Below are positions 1-11,280 of a stretch of 64,000 bases of DNA, in pieces (position 1 is the first letter of the stretch; every line of letters begins with the position of its first letter). The DNA comes from Miscanthus floridulus. Taxonomy: Eukaryota > Streptophyta > Magnoliopsida > Poales > Poaceae. The notes under the pieces are model-generated. The model was not told the DNA's origin. It saw only the letters and a list, made by a program, of their open reading frames with translations, and made no database searches. Position numbers and translations under genes: made by a program. The stretch is from positions 72,089,155 to 72,153,154 of the forward strand of contig NC_089581.1 of NCBI RefSeq assembly GCF_019320115.1, read 5' to 3'.

Positions 1-2865
1 TTAGCGCACTCCAGCCGCTGCAAAGCTTGTCATAGCTTCGCCTTGCCCTTGCGCTTTGATTGAGCCCAGCCTAGCTACTGCTACCGGCCGGAATCGCCTT
101 GTTTGCCGGAACGCCGTCGCGACGTCGGTGCGAGCCGCCGTGACTGTCGTCGTCGTCTACAGAAGCCTCCAACACATCTCGGCTTCATCTAGTTAGCCGC
201 TCAAGTCATGGTGAGTCTCTTCATGCCTAATCCAGCTCCATCTTGATCAGTTTTGCGCCGTAGTCACCATTCCAGCGTTGCGCCGTCGTGGTCAGCCGTG
301 TGCGCCGCTGATTGCCGTGGGCAGGCCGGTCGGGGTCATCCCAGGCCACGCCAAGTCCACCTATCGGTGCGGGCGAGTCTGGCGATGATCTTGCGCCACC
401 TCACCGCCATCTTTACTGCCTTGATCGACCAGCAGCATCGCCGCCGTGTTTCCTGGCGCGGCTCAGCTCGGGGAAGAAGACGATGGACTGTAGTGGCTGT
501 TGAATGAAAAGTCCGTGATTATTTTAAATAGTGCTGTGATTTGTTATTTTTGTGTAGAATTAAATAGAGCTTTAAAGATTATGAAAATTTTTGTGTGACC
601 TCTCTAAGATGTAAACTATTTAGGAAAAATATGAAACCATGAAAATCAACAGTTTTTGGATGCTTAAAAATTAGTCCTTTTAATTAAGAAATGCTTGCTG
701 TGTAATTTTTATAGGCCAAAATAAATATCCAGTGACCATAAAACTTTTATTGTATCTGTTTATTGTTAAAACCTGCCTCCACAAAAAGTTTGGGATTAAT
801 TTGATGATGTTTAATTATACTCTTATTTATATGTCTTAATTATTAGTTAATAATTGTCAAAATGATAAACATAGATCATGAGATGTCCTGATTGATTTTT
901 GGAGTTGATTATAGATCATGAAACACCCCACCCCTGCTGTGTCATGGCCAAGTGATTACCTTCTTGATATGTTTAGATTCACCCTTTAATTAATAATTCT
1001 AAATGACTTAGTTAAGAATTTCGTTAGTAAATGCATGTTAATAAACTTGATTGCTTCTTAGATGCAACCTCTTGGGTAAAAAGTAAAAGTTATACATTTC
1101 CTTGTATATTGTTTATACATGTCTTTTCATGATGAAGCTTTAGTTGGTAAGCATGTATAATAAGTGAACCTTTGACTTGTTAGAAGAACGACTAAAAATG
1201 CTTTATGATAATTATTTGTAACTGTACCGCGAAGGAAAGTTGTATTCCAGTTGTTAACTTTTGCATCCATCATCAAGCATCATGTTTCGCATTTCCGCAT
1301 TATGTTAAACATGGCATTGTTACTACGTGTAGTGAACAAAGGTGAACATGTGGTAGTTAATCAAGTTGTGGAGGAAGTTAATCCGTCTGTTGAGGTCGGA
1401 TCGAATACTTGTGGAACATCGTAGGAACCGAACTTTTCCGTCAACGAAGGCAAGCCCCGGATGCATACAACCCTCCCTTGTGTTTTACAAATTAATTTCG
1501 CTTTTGCTTTTCTATACTGCATTAAGTGATTAAGAGGTAAGTAAAAACCTAATTGGTGCATTACCAGCCTTGCTTTTCCATATCTACCTTGATTACCTGT
1601 TTTATTCGTAAATGACTAGTTATGCTTAGTCATGCTTAGTCGGGTGATTACCTGTCACCTGAGAATTTTAAATGGATTTTTGGTTACTTATGTGATCATA
1701 AAATATGAGCATGTGGAGGAATAAATCTAGACCGGGCGGACTAGGTGTGTGTGAGCCACAAGACATGGAGGTCTTGTGAGCGGGTCCTTTCCGCCTGTGT
1801 CGGTTAAGGCCCGTCCGTTGTTGAACTGTGTGCGGTGAGACTTTGTAGTACTAACCACATACTCCGGTAAGCCTTAACTTGGCGATTCTATTATGAGAAT
1901 GGCTACTCGCGCACTGGGAGTGGAGAGATGGCGAGAATAGCATGTACCCACGTGGCAATGGGCTGGATTGGTGGAGTACTATATTCTCGAGTGGCGCGGA
2001 CCCGTTCTTATTTTAGAGGACCTGAGGGTAGGTTGGTATATGTAGGTCGGGGACCTGCATATGTCGTGTGGTCTGGAATCCCCAGCTGGGTTAATAATCG
2101 GTTCGAATCATCGTTGCTCCTCGGTTATGGAGACTCACTTCTCTGTTCATCATCGTAGTTAATAACTGGAACTTGAGAAAGATTTGAGAAAGAGATTGAT
2201 ATGAAGTTCATGATCTCATTACGAATCATGGCAGATTCATATGTGGTACTTATAAAGTTTTAAATGTTGAAATAAAGAATTTTGTTAAAGAGGTTTTACG
2301 CAAAAGAACTTTGATTATTGCTAAAGCCCTACCTTGAATCCCTGAGTCTGCATTTCTGAGTTTATCAGTTCTTATTTCGGTTAAGTCTTGTTGAGTACTT
2401 TTGTACTCAGGGTTCGTTGACCCTTGTTGCAGGTGAGCCTCATGAGCAGATCTGTTTTGGATCGTGCTGCATGACTATTGTTCGATCTGACGATGAGAAG
2501 TAAATGTGTGGCCCTTGGGCAGGGCACTTTCTTTGTGTGTTCAGTTTATATTATAATGCCACTCCACTACTACTATGGTTTGTAATAATTACCGATCTTA
2601 GTTGGTCAAGTTTGAAACAACTGGTTTGTAAACTAAGTTATCGTAAGACTTCCACTATTTTACTCTGATGTATATATTTGAATAAATGTTGTAATACTAC
2701 AATGACTCTGTAATGTGATCCTGCTCGAAAATCGTGGATGATTCGGGGTTCCCCGAGGACACCCGACAGTCTTCTTATGTTACCAGAAACATATGCATAG
2801 ATGTCAAAGGTCGTTGGACAGTGACAGGTGCATGTGGGCCCTATAATTTAGGAGGTTCTACCACA
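1..2865 (+). mobile_element. Partial long Gypsy LTR, Del/Tekay type
   Basis: This stretch has no convincing gene. It starts GC-rich with CG-dense sequence (about 1-500), becomes AT-rich (500-1700), then has a G/C-balanced block (1730-2150) and a segment around 2395-2440 with the inverted words GAGTAC/GTACTC just before a GGGTTC stretch. The same order of blocks, in reverse, is seen in the 4.8-kb LTR at 27322-32168, so I read this as the same broad class of very long Gypsy LTR but a different family. It ends in CA at 2865, after which the sequence changes to the antisense-gene region of another Gypsy element. The 5' end lies outside the window, so solo LTR and full element cannot be told apart. 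The short reading frames inside look random. Confidence 0.55.
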
Positions 2866-2988
2866 CCATGCTGCACTCGGCTAGCTGGTCGGGATTTTCG
2901 GTGGATGCCGACCTAATATAGCAGAGATAAGTTCAGAAGACAACAGTATTCAATATAAATTGAAAGCTTACATCAAGGTTACAAATAC

Positions 2989-4434
2989 TTACAGCTTGGA
3001 AGCACGGAATGATGTGGCAAAGGCACGTCTCTTCGTCCGCGCCTGCTCCACGTGCTCTGTGGGTGCCACCGGGTCTCTTTCCACGACCAGTACCGGCGTC
3101 GGGGCTTGATGCTCGACCCCTTTGCCGCTTGTCCTCTGCATTGCAGTGGTCGGTGATGCGATCCCCGCTGGCACGGAGGAGCCACCCTGCTCCGTCGACT
3201 CCAGTTGTCTCCTCCTCTTTCGAGGGACGAGTCGGAAGATGTCTGCATCCTCTGTTTCATCATCTGACAGTGGGAAGATGGCCTGACAACGCTTGCTGGC
3301 CGCCGGCCGCTTGCCAGTAGCCCTGGCCGTTGCCTCCTCCCCAACCCCGAGTACAGCCCAGTTGACATCTTCGATCCTAGTGCTGGTCTAGGCGGTTGGG
3401 CCGACAACTTGTGGCCAATCCACACTAGGGGGTGGAGACACAAATACTGCTGCTCTGTCATGACCATTACTCTAGGAAACATAAAGGCGACAACACAATA
3501 AGTTTTTGTTACAACATAACTCTACGGGTACAAGGCAGCATAATTTACCTTTGGGGGAGGTCGGGCCAGCTTGAAGGCGTGCTCGATGTCGCTCAACCTG
3601 ACATAATTTGGATTAGCTAAGTTGAATAGCTCTCCAATCCTGGCTTTGACTTCTATCTTGTCAAGCGCCTCTTGCCTGGTCCTAGTTGGTTCTGCGCTAC
3701 CTTAGTACTCATAGCCGGGATGTACCCTCCTCTGGCAAGGCTGGATCCTTCGGCTGATGAAGTTCCCGACCACGCTCAGACCATCCAGTTTCTTCCATGG
3801 GATCCTCTCAAGAAGTTCTAAGATCTGCTCCAAGTGCTCGGGCTTCTCCGACCAGCTGTTCTTCTTCTCCAGAATGAACCCCACGTCGCACAATGTGATT
3901 GTGTTCGGCTCTTCGTGGATGTAGAACCACTTCTTATACCAGTCGTCCAAAGATGTGTTCCAAGGGCAGTGCAAGTACTGGGCCTTCATCCCGTCACGCA
4001 GATTGAGGTACACACCTCCGGCTATCTTCGAGCTGCTGCTTCCTTTCTTCCACAGACAGAAAAGATGGCAAAAGAAGTCAAAATGGGGTTGGAAGCCACC
4101 ATATGCTTCGCAAAGATGGATGAAGGTGGAGACAAGAAGAATTGAGTTGGGATGCAGATTGCAAATCCCAATCTCATAATACAAACAGAGCCCCTGAAGG
4201 AAAGGGTGCACTGGAACCCCAAAACCCCGCTTGAAGAAATCTTCAAAAACCACAAGCTCACCTGGTTGTGGATCAGGGTACCCTTCTCCTTCCGGCATGC
4301 GCCATCCTACAAGTGCCTTGTTGTGGAGTACTCCTATGATGACGAGGTCTTTGATGGTCTGCTCGTTGCTTCTTGACTTCCACCACTCCTTCGCCATGAC
4401 TCTAGCTTTCTTCTGGGCGTCACTCTTCGCCATG
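2989..4434 (-). pseudogene. Antisense gene with plant Transposase_28-type domain
   Basis: On the strand opposite to the element's LTR lies a two-exon gene. The likely start is the ATG at 4434-4432 (protein MAKSDAQKKARV...); the frame is open further upstream to 4613. Residues about 60-125 contain GFGVPVHPFLQGLCLYYEIG and a following LHPNSILLVSTF, the signature of the family called putative gypsy-type transposon (PF04195). Exon 1 runs to about 3548, where AAAG is followed by a GT donor. Exon 2 begins near 3485 after TTTCCTAG and ends with a stop at 2989; it carries an acidic SDDETED run and a basic RKRRR run, likely a nuclear signal. A TAA at 3704-3702 breaks exon 1, so this copy is probably dead. 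Function in the element is unknown. Confidence 0.7.
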
Positions 4435-4926
4435 AATCCGCCCTTGTTGATGGAGGTGGATATGGTGGAGGGGTGATTGGTGATGATTTTGGAGGTATTA
4501 GGGTTGGCAAGAGGAAGAAGAAGGCTGCGGCGGTGAATGGTAATGGGGATCGGTAAAAAGTAACTTACCAGTTCTATATTATAAATAACCAAGAGTTCTG
4601 CTATTTCGTCCACCTGAGATTCTTGGGAGACGTGTGCACGCGCCGTAGACGGTTGTTTTCACAACCTCGAGATCTATGCCAATATACGTGCCCCTTCGTT
4701 ACCAGTGTACGCGCCTCTTCGTTGCTAGTGTGAGAGGGCCCACACTAACGCACCTCCTTACAGGTGCCAAGCGACTGTTTGCTTGAAAGGACAAGAAGGC
4801 AGTATGACGTGCTATACCCATCTGCTTTTTTGACCAGACGTGTCAGATTGGACTTGACAGAGTAAGAAGATAAATAAGTACACCAAATAATAGTACAAGC
4901 GGCATTTGTTTCTTCGCTGCATGTCT

Positions 4927-5056
4927 CATGCTCAGGGATGGTCCAGACCACTACCATGCTCGGGGACTGCCCAGACCACTGCCGTGCTCGGGGACTGCTC
5001 CGACCACTACCATGCTCAGGGACTGCTCCGACCACTACCGTGCTCGAGGACTGTAC
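4927..5056 (+). repeat. Five tandem copies of a 28-29 bp unit
   Basis: The unit reads roughly GACCACTACCATGCTCGG followed by GGACTGCTCC and is repeated about five times with a few substitutions; the first copy is partial. It shares the GCTCGGGGACT word with the larger repeats downstream and with the bases just before the LTR at 5955. Such arrays are common in the 3' untranslated region of Tat-like elements. Confidence 0.75.
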
Positions 5057-5746
5057 CAAAGAATGCTTGGCGATTGCTCTCCTCGGCTATAGGTGATTTG
5101 TACTCACATACAGTTCAGAGACATTTATTTAGACCTTGCTACAAGACTTATATTTCATCTTCCAGCAAGCTCGGGGACTACATCGGTACGATGCACCTAC
5201 CGGTGCATCTCGTATTGATTGTACGACGATTGGATTCTTAACTCCAGTGAAAATTCTTTTTAGACCCTAGCACCACGTGCCTGCGTCACCTACTACCAGG
5301 CTTGGGGACTAAGTGAGCACACTTCACCTTATGGTGAATGTGTTTATTTAATCGACCCCTATGCTTTGACTGATTGTCAGGATTACTATCATGCTCGGGA
5401 ACTGTCCCGACCACTGCTCGGAGACCGCTCTCCTCGACTACATGTGATTTCTACTCACATATAGTTGAGAGACATTTATTTATACCTTGCTACAAGGCTC
5501 ATACCTCACCTTCCAGCAAGCTCGGGGACTACATCGGTACGATGCACCTGCCGGTGCATCTTGTGTCGCCTGTACGACGATTGGGTTCTCAACTTAACTG
5601 GGAATTCTTTTTGGACCCTGGCACCACGTGCCTACATCACCTACTACCAGGCTCAGGGACTAAGTGGTCACACTTCACCTTGCGGTGAATGTGTTTGTTT
5701 TTCAACCCCTACGCCTCTGATGATCAAGGACGCTACGCTTCAAGAT
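5045..5746 (+). repeat. Two tandem 351-bp units with hairpins
   Basis: Two direct copies are offset by exactly 351 bases at several check points (for example AGCAAGCTCGGGG at 5164 and 5515; ACTTCACCTT at 5321 and 5672). Each contains a short perfect inverted repeat, GATGCACC with GGTGCATC around a 4-base loop, and a second, TTCACC with GGTGAA. The arms are conserved in both copies while the loop changes (TACC to TGCC). No protein coding is apparent. Confidence 0.8.
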
Positions 5747-5954
5747 GCACTTACATTTCTTTTCAGAAATACAAGTGGGCACACTTCCCAGGATGGAAAT
5801 CTTTTTCTTTCTTCTTAAGAGCACCATACATTCTTCGGACAACCTACTTCTCTGGTTACAACGATGGCCAGAGATGTCAAGAACTCAAGCCTCACTGTTC
5901 GGAGAAGGTTAAAATGGCGTGTCGCAGCATAATACATGGTGCTCGGGGACTAGC

Positions 5955-6426
5955 TGTGGGGGTATTAACCCCTATACCCTTACGGCTAGGCTTGGGCCGG
6001 CCCAGATCAGAGGGTCCGGTCCACCAAAAGATGACGCATGGCCCGGCCAACCTATTCAGAGTCCCACGCAAGGAGTCAAGATAGATTTGGCGATCAAGCA
6101 AGATCCTAGTCGGTTAGAATAGGAATCCTTATCCGGCCACCTATGGCAATTGTAACTGGCTAGGATTAGTTTCCAGATCTGTAACCCTGCCCCCTCGGAC
6201 TATATAAGGTGGGCAGGGGACCCCTCTAAAAAACATCTCTCATTGACATACAGCAATACAATCAGACGCAGGACATAGGTATTATGCCTTTTTGGCGGCC
6301 GAACCTGGATAAAATCTCATGTCTGTCTTGCATCACCGTCTTGTTTGTGGCTTGCGCATCTATCTACCGACAATCTACTACCTTGGGCATACCCCTAGGT
6401 AGACTGCCGACCATATTTCGTCGACA
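5955..6426 (+). mobile_element. 3' LTR of the Tat-like Gypsy element
   Basis: The LTR is 472 bp, starts TGTGGGGGTATT and ends TCGTCGACA. It has a promoter-like TATATAAG at 6201 and, downstream, an AGACGCAGGACATAGGTATT stretch typical of the transcribed part of grass Gypsy LTRs. The internal region lies to the left; sequence to the right is the interrupted Copia element. Confidence 0.75.
6201..6208 (+). promoter_or_regulatory. TATA box in Gypsy LTR
   Basis: TATATAAG preceded by a C-rich stretch lies 246 bases into the 472-bp LTR, the usual place for the U3/R boundary. Transcription would read rightwards into the Copia pol, antisense to it. Confidence 0.55.
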
Positions 6427-9130
6427 GTGTATGCTTCAAGTACATCAATATTCTTTTTGTAGCCTTCAAATGACTTTCTCTTGGTGAGGCTTGAAATCTT
6501 GCACACATGCATACACTAAACATGACATCCAGCCTTGATGCGGTCACATAGAGTAGGCTTCCAATCATAGACCGATACAACTTTTGATCCACCATATTTC
6601 CACTTGCATCACTATCCAAGTTGCCATTGGTTCCCATTGGTGTGCTAATGACTTTGCTATCACTCATGCCAAACTTCTTGATCATGTCCTTGATATACTT
6701 GCCTTGGCTTACAAATGTACCATTCTTCAATTACTTGATTTGAAGACCAAGGAAGTAACTCAATTCTCCAATCATGGACATTTCAAACTCATTAGCCATC
6801 ATCTTTCCAAATTCATCACAAAAGTCTTGATTGGTTGATCCAAATATGATGTCATCAACATATATTTGCAATACAAATAGATCTTTTCCAATCTTCTTGA
6901 TAAAAAGAGTGGTGTCAACCTTGCCCATTGTGAACCCTTTAGAGAGTAGAAAATCCCTCAATCTCTCATACCATGCTCTAGGTTCTTGCTTCAAGCCATA
7001 CAATGCTTTCTTCAACTTGTATACATGGTTGGGTTTCTTATCATCTTCAAAACCGAGAGGTTGCTCAACATATACTTCTTCATTGATGTAGCCATTAAGA
7101 AATGCACTCTTAACATCCATTTGATAGAGCTTGATGTTGTGGGCACAAGCATAGGCTAGCAAGATTCTAATTGCTTCCAATCTAGCAACTGGGGCATATG
7201 TTTCTCCAAAGTCAAGACCTTCAACTTGTGTATAGCCTTGTGCTACTAATCTTGCTTTGTTCCTTACTACTATCCCATCTTGATCTTGCTTGTTTCTAAA
7301 AACCCATTTGGTTCCAATCACATTGTGTCCCTTTGGTCTCTCTACTAATTCCCATACTTGATTTCTTGTGAAGTTATTCAATTCTTCATGCATAGCATTC
7401 ACCCAATCAACATCCTTCAATGCTTCATCTATCTTCTTTGGTTCAATGGATGACACAAATGAGAAATGCTCACAAAATGATGCCAATCTTGATCTCATTT
7501 GTACACCTCTTGAAATATCACCAATGATAGTGTCCAAAGGATGATCTCTTGCAATATTGGCTGGTTGGAGCATTGGAACTTGATTGCTTGCACTTGCTTG
7601 ATCATTGGGTTGAGATGATGTACTAGCCACTTGATCTTGTTCATTGTCATGAGAGCCACTTGTACTAACTTGATTTGTATCATCTTTCACATTTGAGTTA
7701 GAGAGCACTTGCACTTGATCATCTTCATCATCATTCACTTGCCTAGGCCTCAATTCACCAATATCCATGTTCTTCATGGCATTTGAAAGTTGAATGCCTC
7801 TAACATCTTCCAAGTTCTCATTCTCTACTTGTGAACCCTTGGTTTCATCAAATTCAACATCATGAACTTCCTCAAGAGTACCACTATCCAAATTCCAAAC
7901 TCTATATGCTTTGCTTGTAGTGGAATATCCAAGTAGGAATCCTTCATCACATTTCTTGTCAAACTTGCCCAATCTTATGCCTTTCTTCAAGATATAGCAT
8001 TTGCAACCAAAGACCCAAAAATATGCAATGTTGGGCTTTCTACCATTCAAGAGCTCATATGGTGTCTTCTCTTTCAATCGGTGACAATAGAGGCGGTTGC
8101 TACAATAGCAAGCCATGTTGATAGCTTTGGCCCAAAAAGATTGACTCACATTGTACTCACTAAGCATAGACCTTACCATATCAATGAGTGTTCTATTCTT
8201 CCTCTCAACAAGGCCATTTGATTGAGGTGTGTACTTGGCCGAGAATTGATGTCTAATTCCAAATTCATCACATAACTCATCAATTCTAGTATTCTTGAAC
8301 TCACTACCATTGTCACTTCTAACTCTCTTGATGGTTGTTTCAAACTCATTGTGAATGCCCTTGACAAATGATTTGAATGTTGCAAACACATCACTTTTGT
8401 CCACTAGAAAGAATACCCAAGTGTATCTAGTGTAGTCATCCACTATCACAAAACCATATTTGTTGCCACCAATGCTAGTGTATTGTGTTGGCCCAAACAA
8501 GTCCATGTGCAATAACTCAAATGCTTTACTAGTGCTCATCATGCTTTTCTTAGGATGGGTGTTTCCAACTTGTTTGCTGGCTTGACAAGAGCTACAAAGC
8601 TTATCCTTTTCAAACACAACATCTTTCAAGCCTTTAACTAAGTCATGCTTAACCAATCTATTCAATTGTTTCATTCCAACATGACCAAGCCTTCTATGCC
8701 ATAACCAACCCATGCTAGACTTAGTGAACAAGCATGTAGATAATCTAGCTTCACTAGCATTGAAATCAACCAAGTATAGATTCTCATATCTAAAGCCTTT
8801 GAAGATCAAATTAGAGCCATCTACACTTATGATTTCTACATCATCTACCCCAAATATGCATTTGAATCCAAGATCAGACAATTGTGCCATGGATAGCAAA
8901 TTGAAGTTCAAGCTCTCTACTAGCAACACATTGGATATGCTCATGTCATTTGATATTGCAATCTTACCAAGCCCTTTGACCTTGCCTTTGCCATTGTCAC
9001 CAAATGTGATACTATCATAACCAGCATTGCCATTGGTGTTGATTGAGTTGAACATTCTTGCATCACCGGTCATGTGTTGAGTGCACCCACTATCAAGAAC
9101 CCAATGCCTTCCTCCAGCTTTGTAATTGAC
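6427..9130 (-). pseudogene. Copia pol: protease, integrase, reverse transcriptase, partial RNase H
   Basis: After an in-frame TAG at 9133-9131 the frame is open for 799 codons to 6734. The protease site is [10 protein letters not shown] (near 9090). Integrase has the zinc-binding H-H-C-C (WHRRLGHVG, then CSSC) and the DDE core: D in MDLFGP, D in RSDNGSEF, E in [10 protein letters not shown]. Reverse transcriptase has [20 protein letters not shown] and the catalytic YVDD. A TAA at 6733-6731, replacing the Gln that follows QIK in relatives, is the only internal break; beyond it the frame continues (LKNGTFVSQGKYIKDM) through MYLKHT to the junction at 6427. RNase H is truncated there. The copy is otherwise well preserved, so the insertion is probably younger than the neighbouring Gypsy pol. 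Confidence 0.9.
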
Positions 9131-9321
9131 CTACAAAAGAAGATCAATTCTTTTTAGGTACCCAAACTTGCTTGGGTCCTTGAAGGTTAGTCACTAGGCT
9201 CTTTGGTACCCAAATGGCTTTCTTCTTTGAGCCCATCCATGGTTTACAAATGAACTTAGCCTTTACACCATTTGTACCCTTAGTAAGCATATAGCATGAA
9301 TCAAGCTTAAGGGAGGATACA

Positions 9322-11223
9322 TTAGCATTTTTGCTCTTGTTTTTTGCACTCTTGCTCTTTATGACCAACTTGCTTGCAACTAGTGAAAAACCAACCATTG
9401 TTCTTCACAAAACTAGTCTTGTGAGGAGCAAAGGCCGCCTTGCCTTTCTTGGGGGTATAGCCCAATCCCTCTTTGTAGAGAGACGCTCTTTGGCTACCCA
9501 AGCACATAAGCAAGCGGTCCTCACCACCATAGGCCTTAGCCAAAGTGTGAGTGAGCTTAGTGACCTCCTTCTTGAGGTTCTCATTCTCAACCATTAGTGA
9601 GGCATCACAAGTGAGACCATCACTATTAGATGAGGTAGAAGTAGAAGTACTGCAAGAAGGGTTAGTGGGAGGAACAATGATAGGCATAGATAATGATTCA
9701 TCAATTATATCACAAGTTAAACCTACATTGCAAGTTTCAACATGCTTCTTTTTATTTTGCTCCTCAAGCAAAGATGAATGAGCCTTTTCAAGATTTTTGT
9801 GAGCTTTGCCAAGCTTCTCATTTGCTTCCTCTAGCCTCTCATAAGATGCATTGAGCTCATCAAAGGCTTGCTTAAGGTCTTTTAGTTCCTTACGCAAGCT
9901 TTTGCATTCCCTTCTCTTGATGTCAAAGTGTTCTCTAGCATCTTCAAGCATGTCAAATAATTCATCTTTAGTGGGTTCATCATTATCACTATCACTATCA
10001 TTTTCATGTTCATTTTCATCATCATGTTCTTTATTACTTTCATCATCACAAGATTGTACCTTAGTGGCCTTAGCCATGAAGCATGATGAAGATTCAAAGA
10101 GAGAAGGCTTCTCATTGATGGCAATGCTTGCAAGAACCTTCTTCTTGGTGGTCTTGTTATCATCACTATCATCATCATCATCACTTGAGGAGGCATCACT
10201 ATCCCAAGTGACTACATATGAACCACCCTTCTTCTTCTTGAATGCCATCTTGTCCTTCTTCTCTTTCTTTTCTTTCTTGTCCTTCTTCTTGTTCTTCTTG
10301 TTGTCTTCATCATTGTCACTATTGTATGGGCATTGAGCAACAAGATGATCTTTGCTTCCACACTTGAAACACCTTCTTGATTCTTCTTTGTTCCTGGATG
10401 AAGACTTCTTTCTTCTAGCATGATAGCCCTTCTTCACCATGAACTTGCCAAATCTCTTCACAAAGAGAGCCATCTTCTCATCATCATTATCATCCCAAGA
10501 TTCATCTTCTTCACTTGATGTCTCTTGCTTAGCTTTGCCCTTGGATGATGTGGCTTTGAATGCCATGCTCTTCTTATTATCATCCTTCTTGTCATCTTTC
10601 TTCTCCTTCTTTTCTTCCTTCTCATCATCATCTCTATAAGTATCATCGGTCATTATATCTCCTAATACTTGGTTTGGTGTCATGGTGTCCAAACCGCTTC
10701 TCACTAGAATGGTGACCAATGTACCAAATCTTGAGGGCAAACATCTCAAGAACTTATGTGAGAATTCCTTGTCCTTCACCTCTTCTCCAAGTGCTTTAAG
10801 ATCATTGACAAGCACTTGAAGCCTATGAAACATCTCCAGCACACTTTCATCCTCCTTCATCTTGAAGCTTGCAAACTTTTCTTTGAGGATGTATGCCTTT
10901 GCACCCTTCATGGCTTGAGTGCCCTCAAATGATTCTTCCAACTTCTTCCATGCCTCATGAGCCATCTTAATATTTTTTACTTGCTCAAATGTTCTTTCAT
11001 CAATTGCATCATGAATAGCACTTAGAGCAATGTCATTGTTTTGGAGGAGTACTTCTTCGGCCGCTGTGGGATTCTCTAGATCTTCAATCTCAATTTTTGT
11101 TTCTACCACCTTCCAAACCTTCCTATTGATTGACTTGATATAAGTTGTCATCTTGGCCTTCCAATAGGGATAGTTGGAGCCATCAAATTGGGGTGGCTTC
11201 TTGGTGTTGTTGATTTGAGCCAT
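9322..11223 (-). CDS. Copia Gag polyprotein, 633 aa
   Basis: The structural protein of the virus-like particle. It starts MAQINNTKKPPQFDGSNYPY, the usual Copia Gag opening, and ends the 5' leader 44 bases after the PBS. Residues about 1-200 are the Gag core; CFKCGSKDHLVAQC (about residue 287) is a complete CCHC zinc knuckle. The middle is very rich in Lys, Asp, Glu and Ser. A coiled coil covers roughly residues 420-500 (LRKELKDLKQAFDELNASYE). A second knuckle, TSCKQVGHKEQEC near the end, lacks the first Cys. The frame ends at 9322, but the overlapping frame 9398-9144 holds the expected continuation (KPWMGSKKKAIWVPKS), so a 1-base shift near 9340-9398 has probably separated Gag from Pol. Confidence 0.85.
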   Translation of the reverse strand: MAQINNTKKPPQFDGSNYPYWKAKMTTYIKSINRKVWKVVETKIEIEDLENPTAAEEVLLQNNDIALSAIHDAIDERTFEQVKNIKMAHEAWKKLEESFEGTQAMKGAKAYILKEKFASFKMKEDESVLEMFHRLQVLVNDLKALGEEVKDKEFSHKFLRCLPSRFGTLVTILVRSGLDTMTPNQVLGDIMTDDTYRDDDEKEEKKEKKDDKKDDNKKSMAFKATSSKGKAKQETSSEEDESWDDNDDEKMALFVKRFGKFMVKKGYHARRKKSSSRNKEESRRCFKCGSKDHLVAQCPYNSDNDEDNKKNKKKDKKEKKEKKDKMAFKKKKGGSYVVTWDSDASSSDDDDDSDDNKTTKKKVLASIAINEKPSLFESSSCFMAKATKVQSCDDESNKEHDDENEHENDSDSDNDEPTKDELFDMLEDAREHFDIKRRECKSLRKELKDLKQAFDELNASYERLEEANEKLGKAHKNLEKAHSSLLEEQNKKKHVETCNVGLTCDIIDESLSMPIIVPPTNPSCSTSTSTSSNSDGLTCDASLMVENENLKKEVTKLTHTLAKAYGGEDRLLMCLGSQRASLYKEGLGYTPKKGKAAFAPHKTSFVKNNGWFFTSCKQVGHKEQECKKQEQKC

Positions 11224-11266
11224 TTTAACACCGAAGGTTGTTAAGCCTCAAATAACGATGACCTCA

Positions 11267-11278
11267 GCTCTGATACCA
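11267..11278 (-). other. Copia primer-binding site
   Basis: On the minus strand the sequence is TGGTATCAGAGC, complementary to the 3' end of plant initiator-methionine tRNA, as in most Copia elements. It lies two bases inside the LTR end at 11281 and 44 bases before the gag start. Confidence 0.88.
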
Positions 11279-11280
11279 CT

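Larger units (their letters stand above)
2866..6426 (+). mobile_element. 3' part of a Tat-like Gypsy retrotransposon
   Basis: The order is antisense gene (2989-4434), tandem repeats rich in the word GCTCGGGGACT (4927-5746), and a 3' LTR (5955-6426). Antisense reading frames between pol and the 3' LTR are a known trait of the Tat lineage of plant Gypsy elements. The element is cut on the left by the LTR ending at 2865. On the right it abuts the RNase H reading frame of a Copia element; GTGTA at 6427-6431 is the expected position of the right target duplication, while the left one lies outside the window. No sense-strand gag or pol remains here. Confidence 0.65.

Noticed and set aside
253..507. 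GC-rich overlapping reading frames at the left edge
   Set aside because: They lie in the GC-rich part of a long LTR, with no known motif and strong Arg/Ser/Ala bias expected from base composition.
9851..10336. 161-aa plus-strand frame, very rich in Ser, Leu and Phe
   Set aside because: It is the antisense shadow of the Lys/Asp/Glu-rich part of Copia Gag (AAG and GAT codons read backwards).
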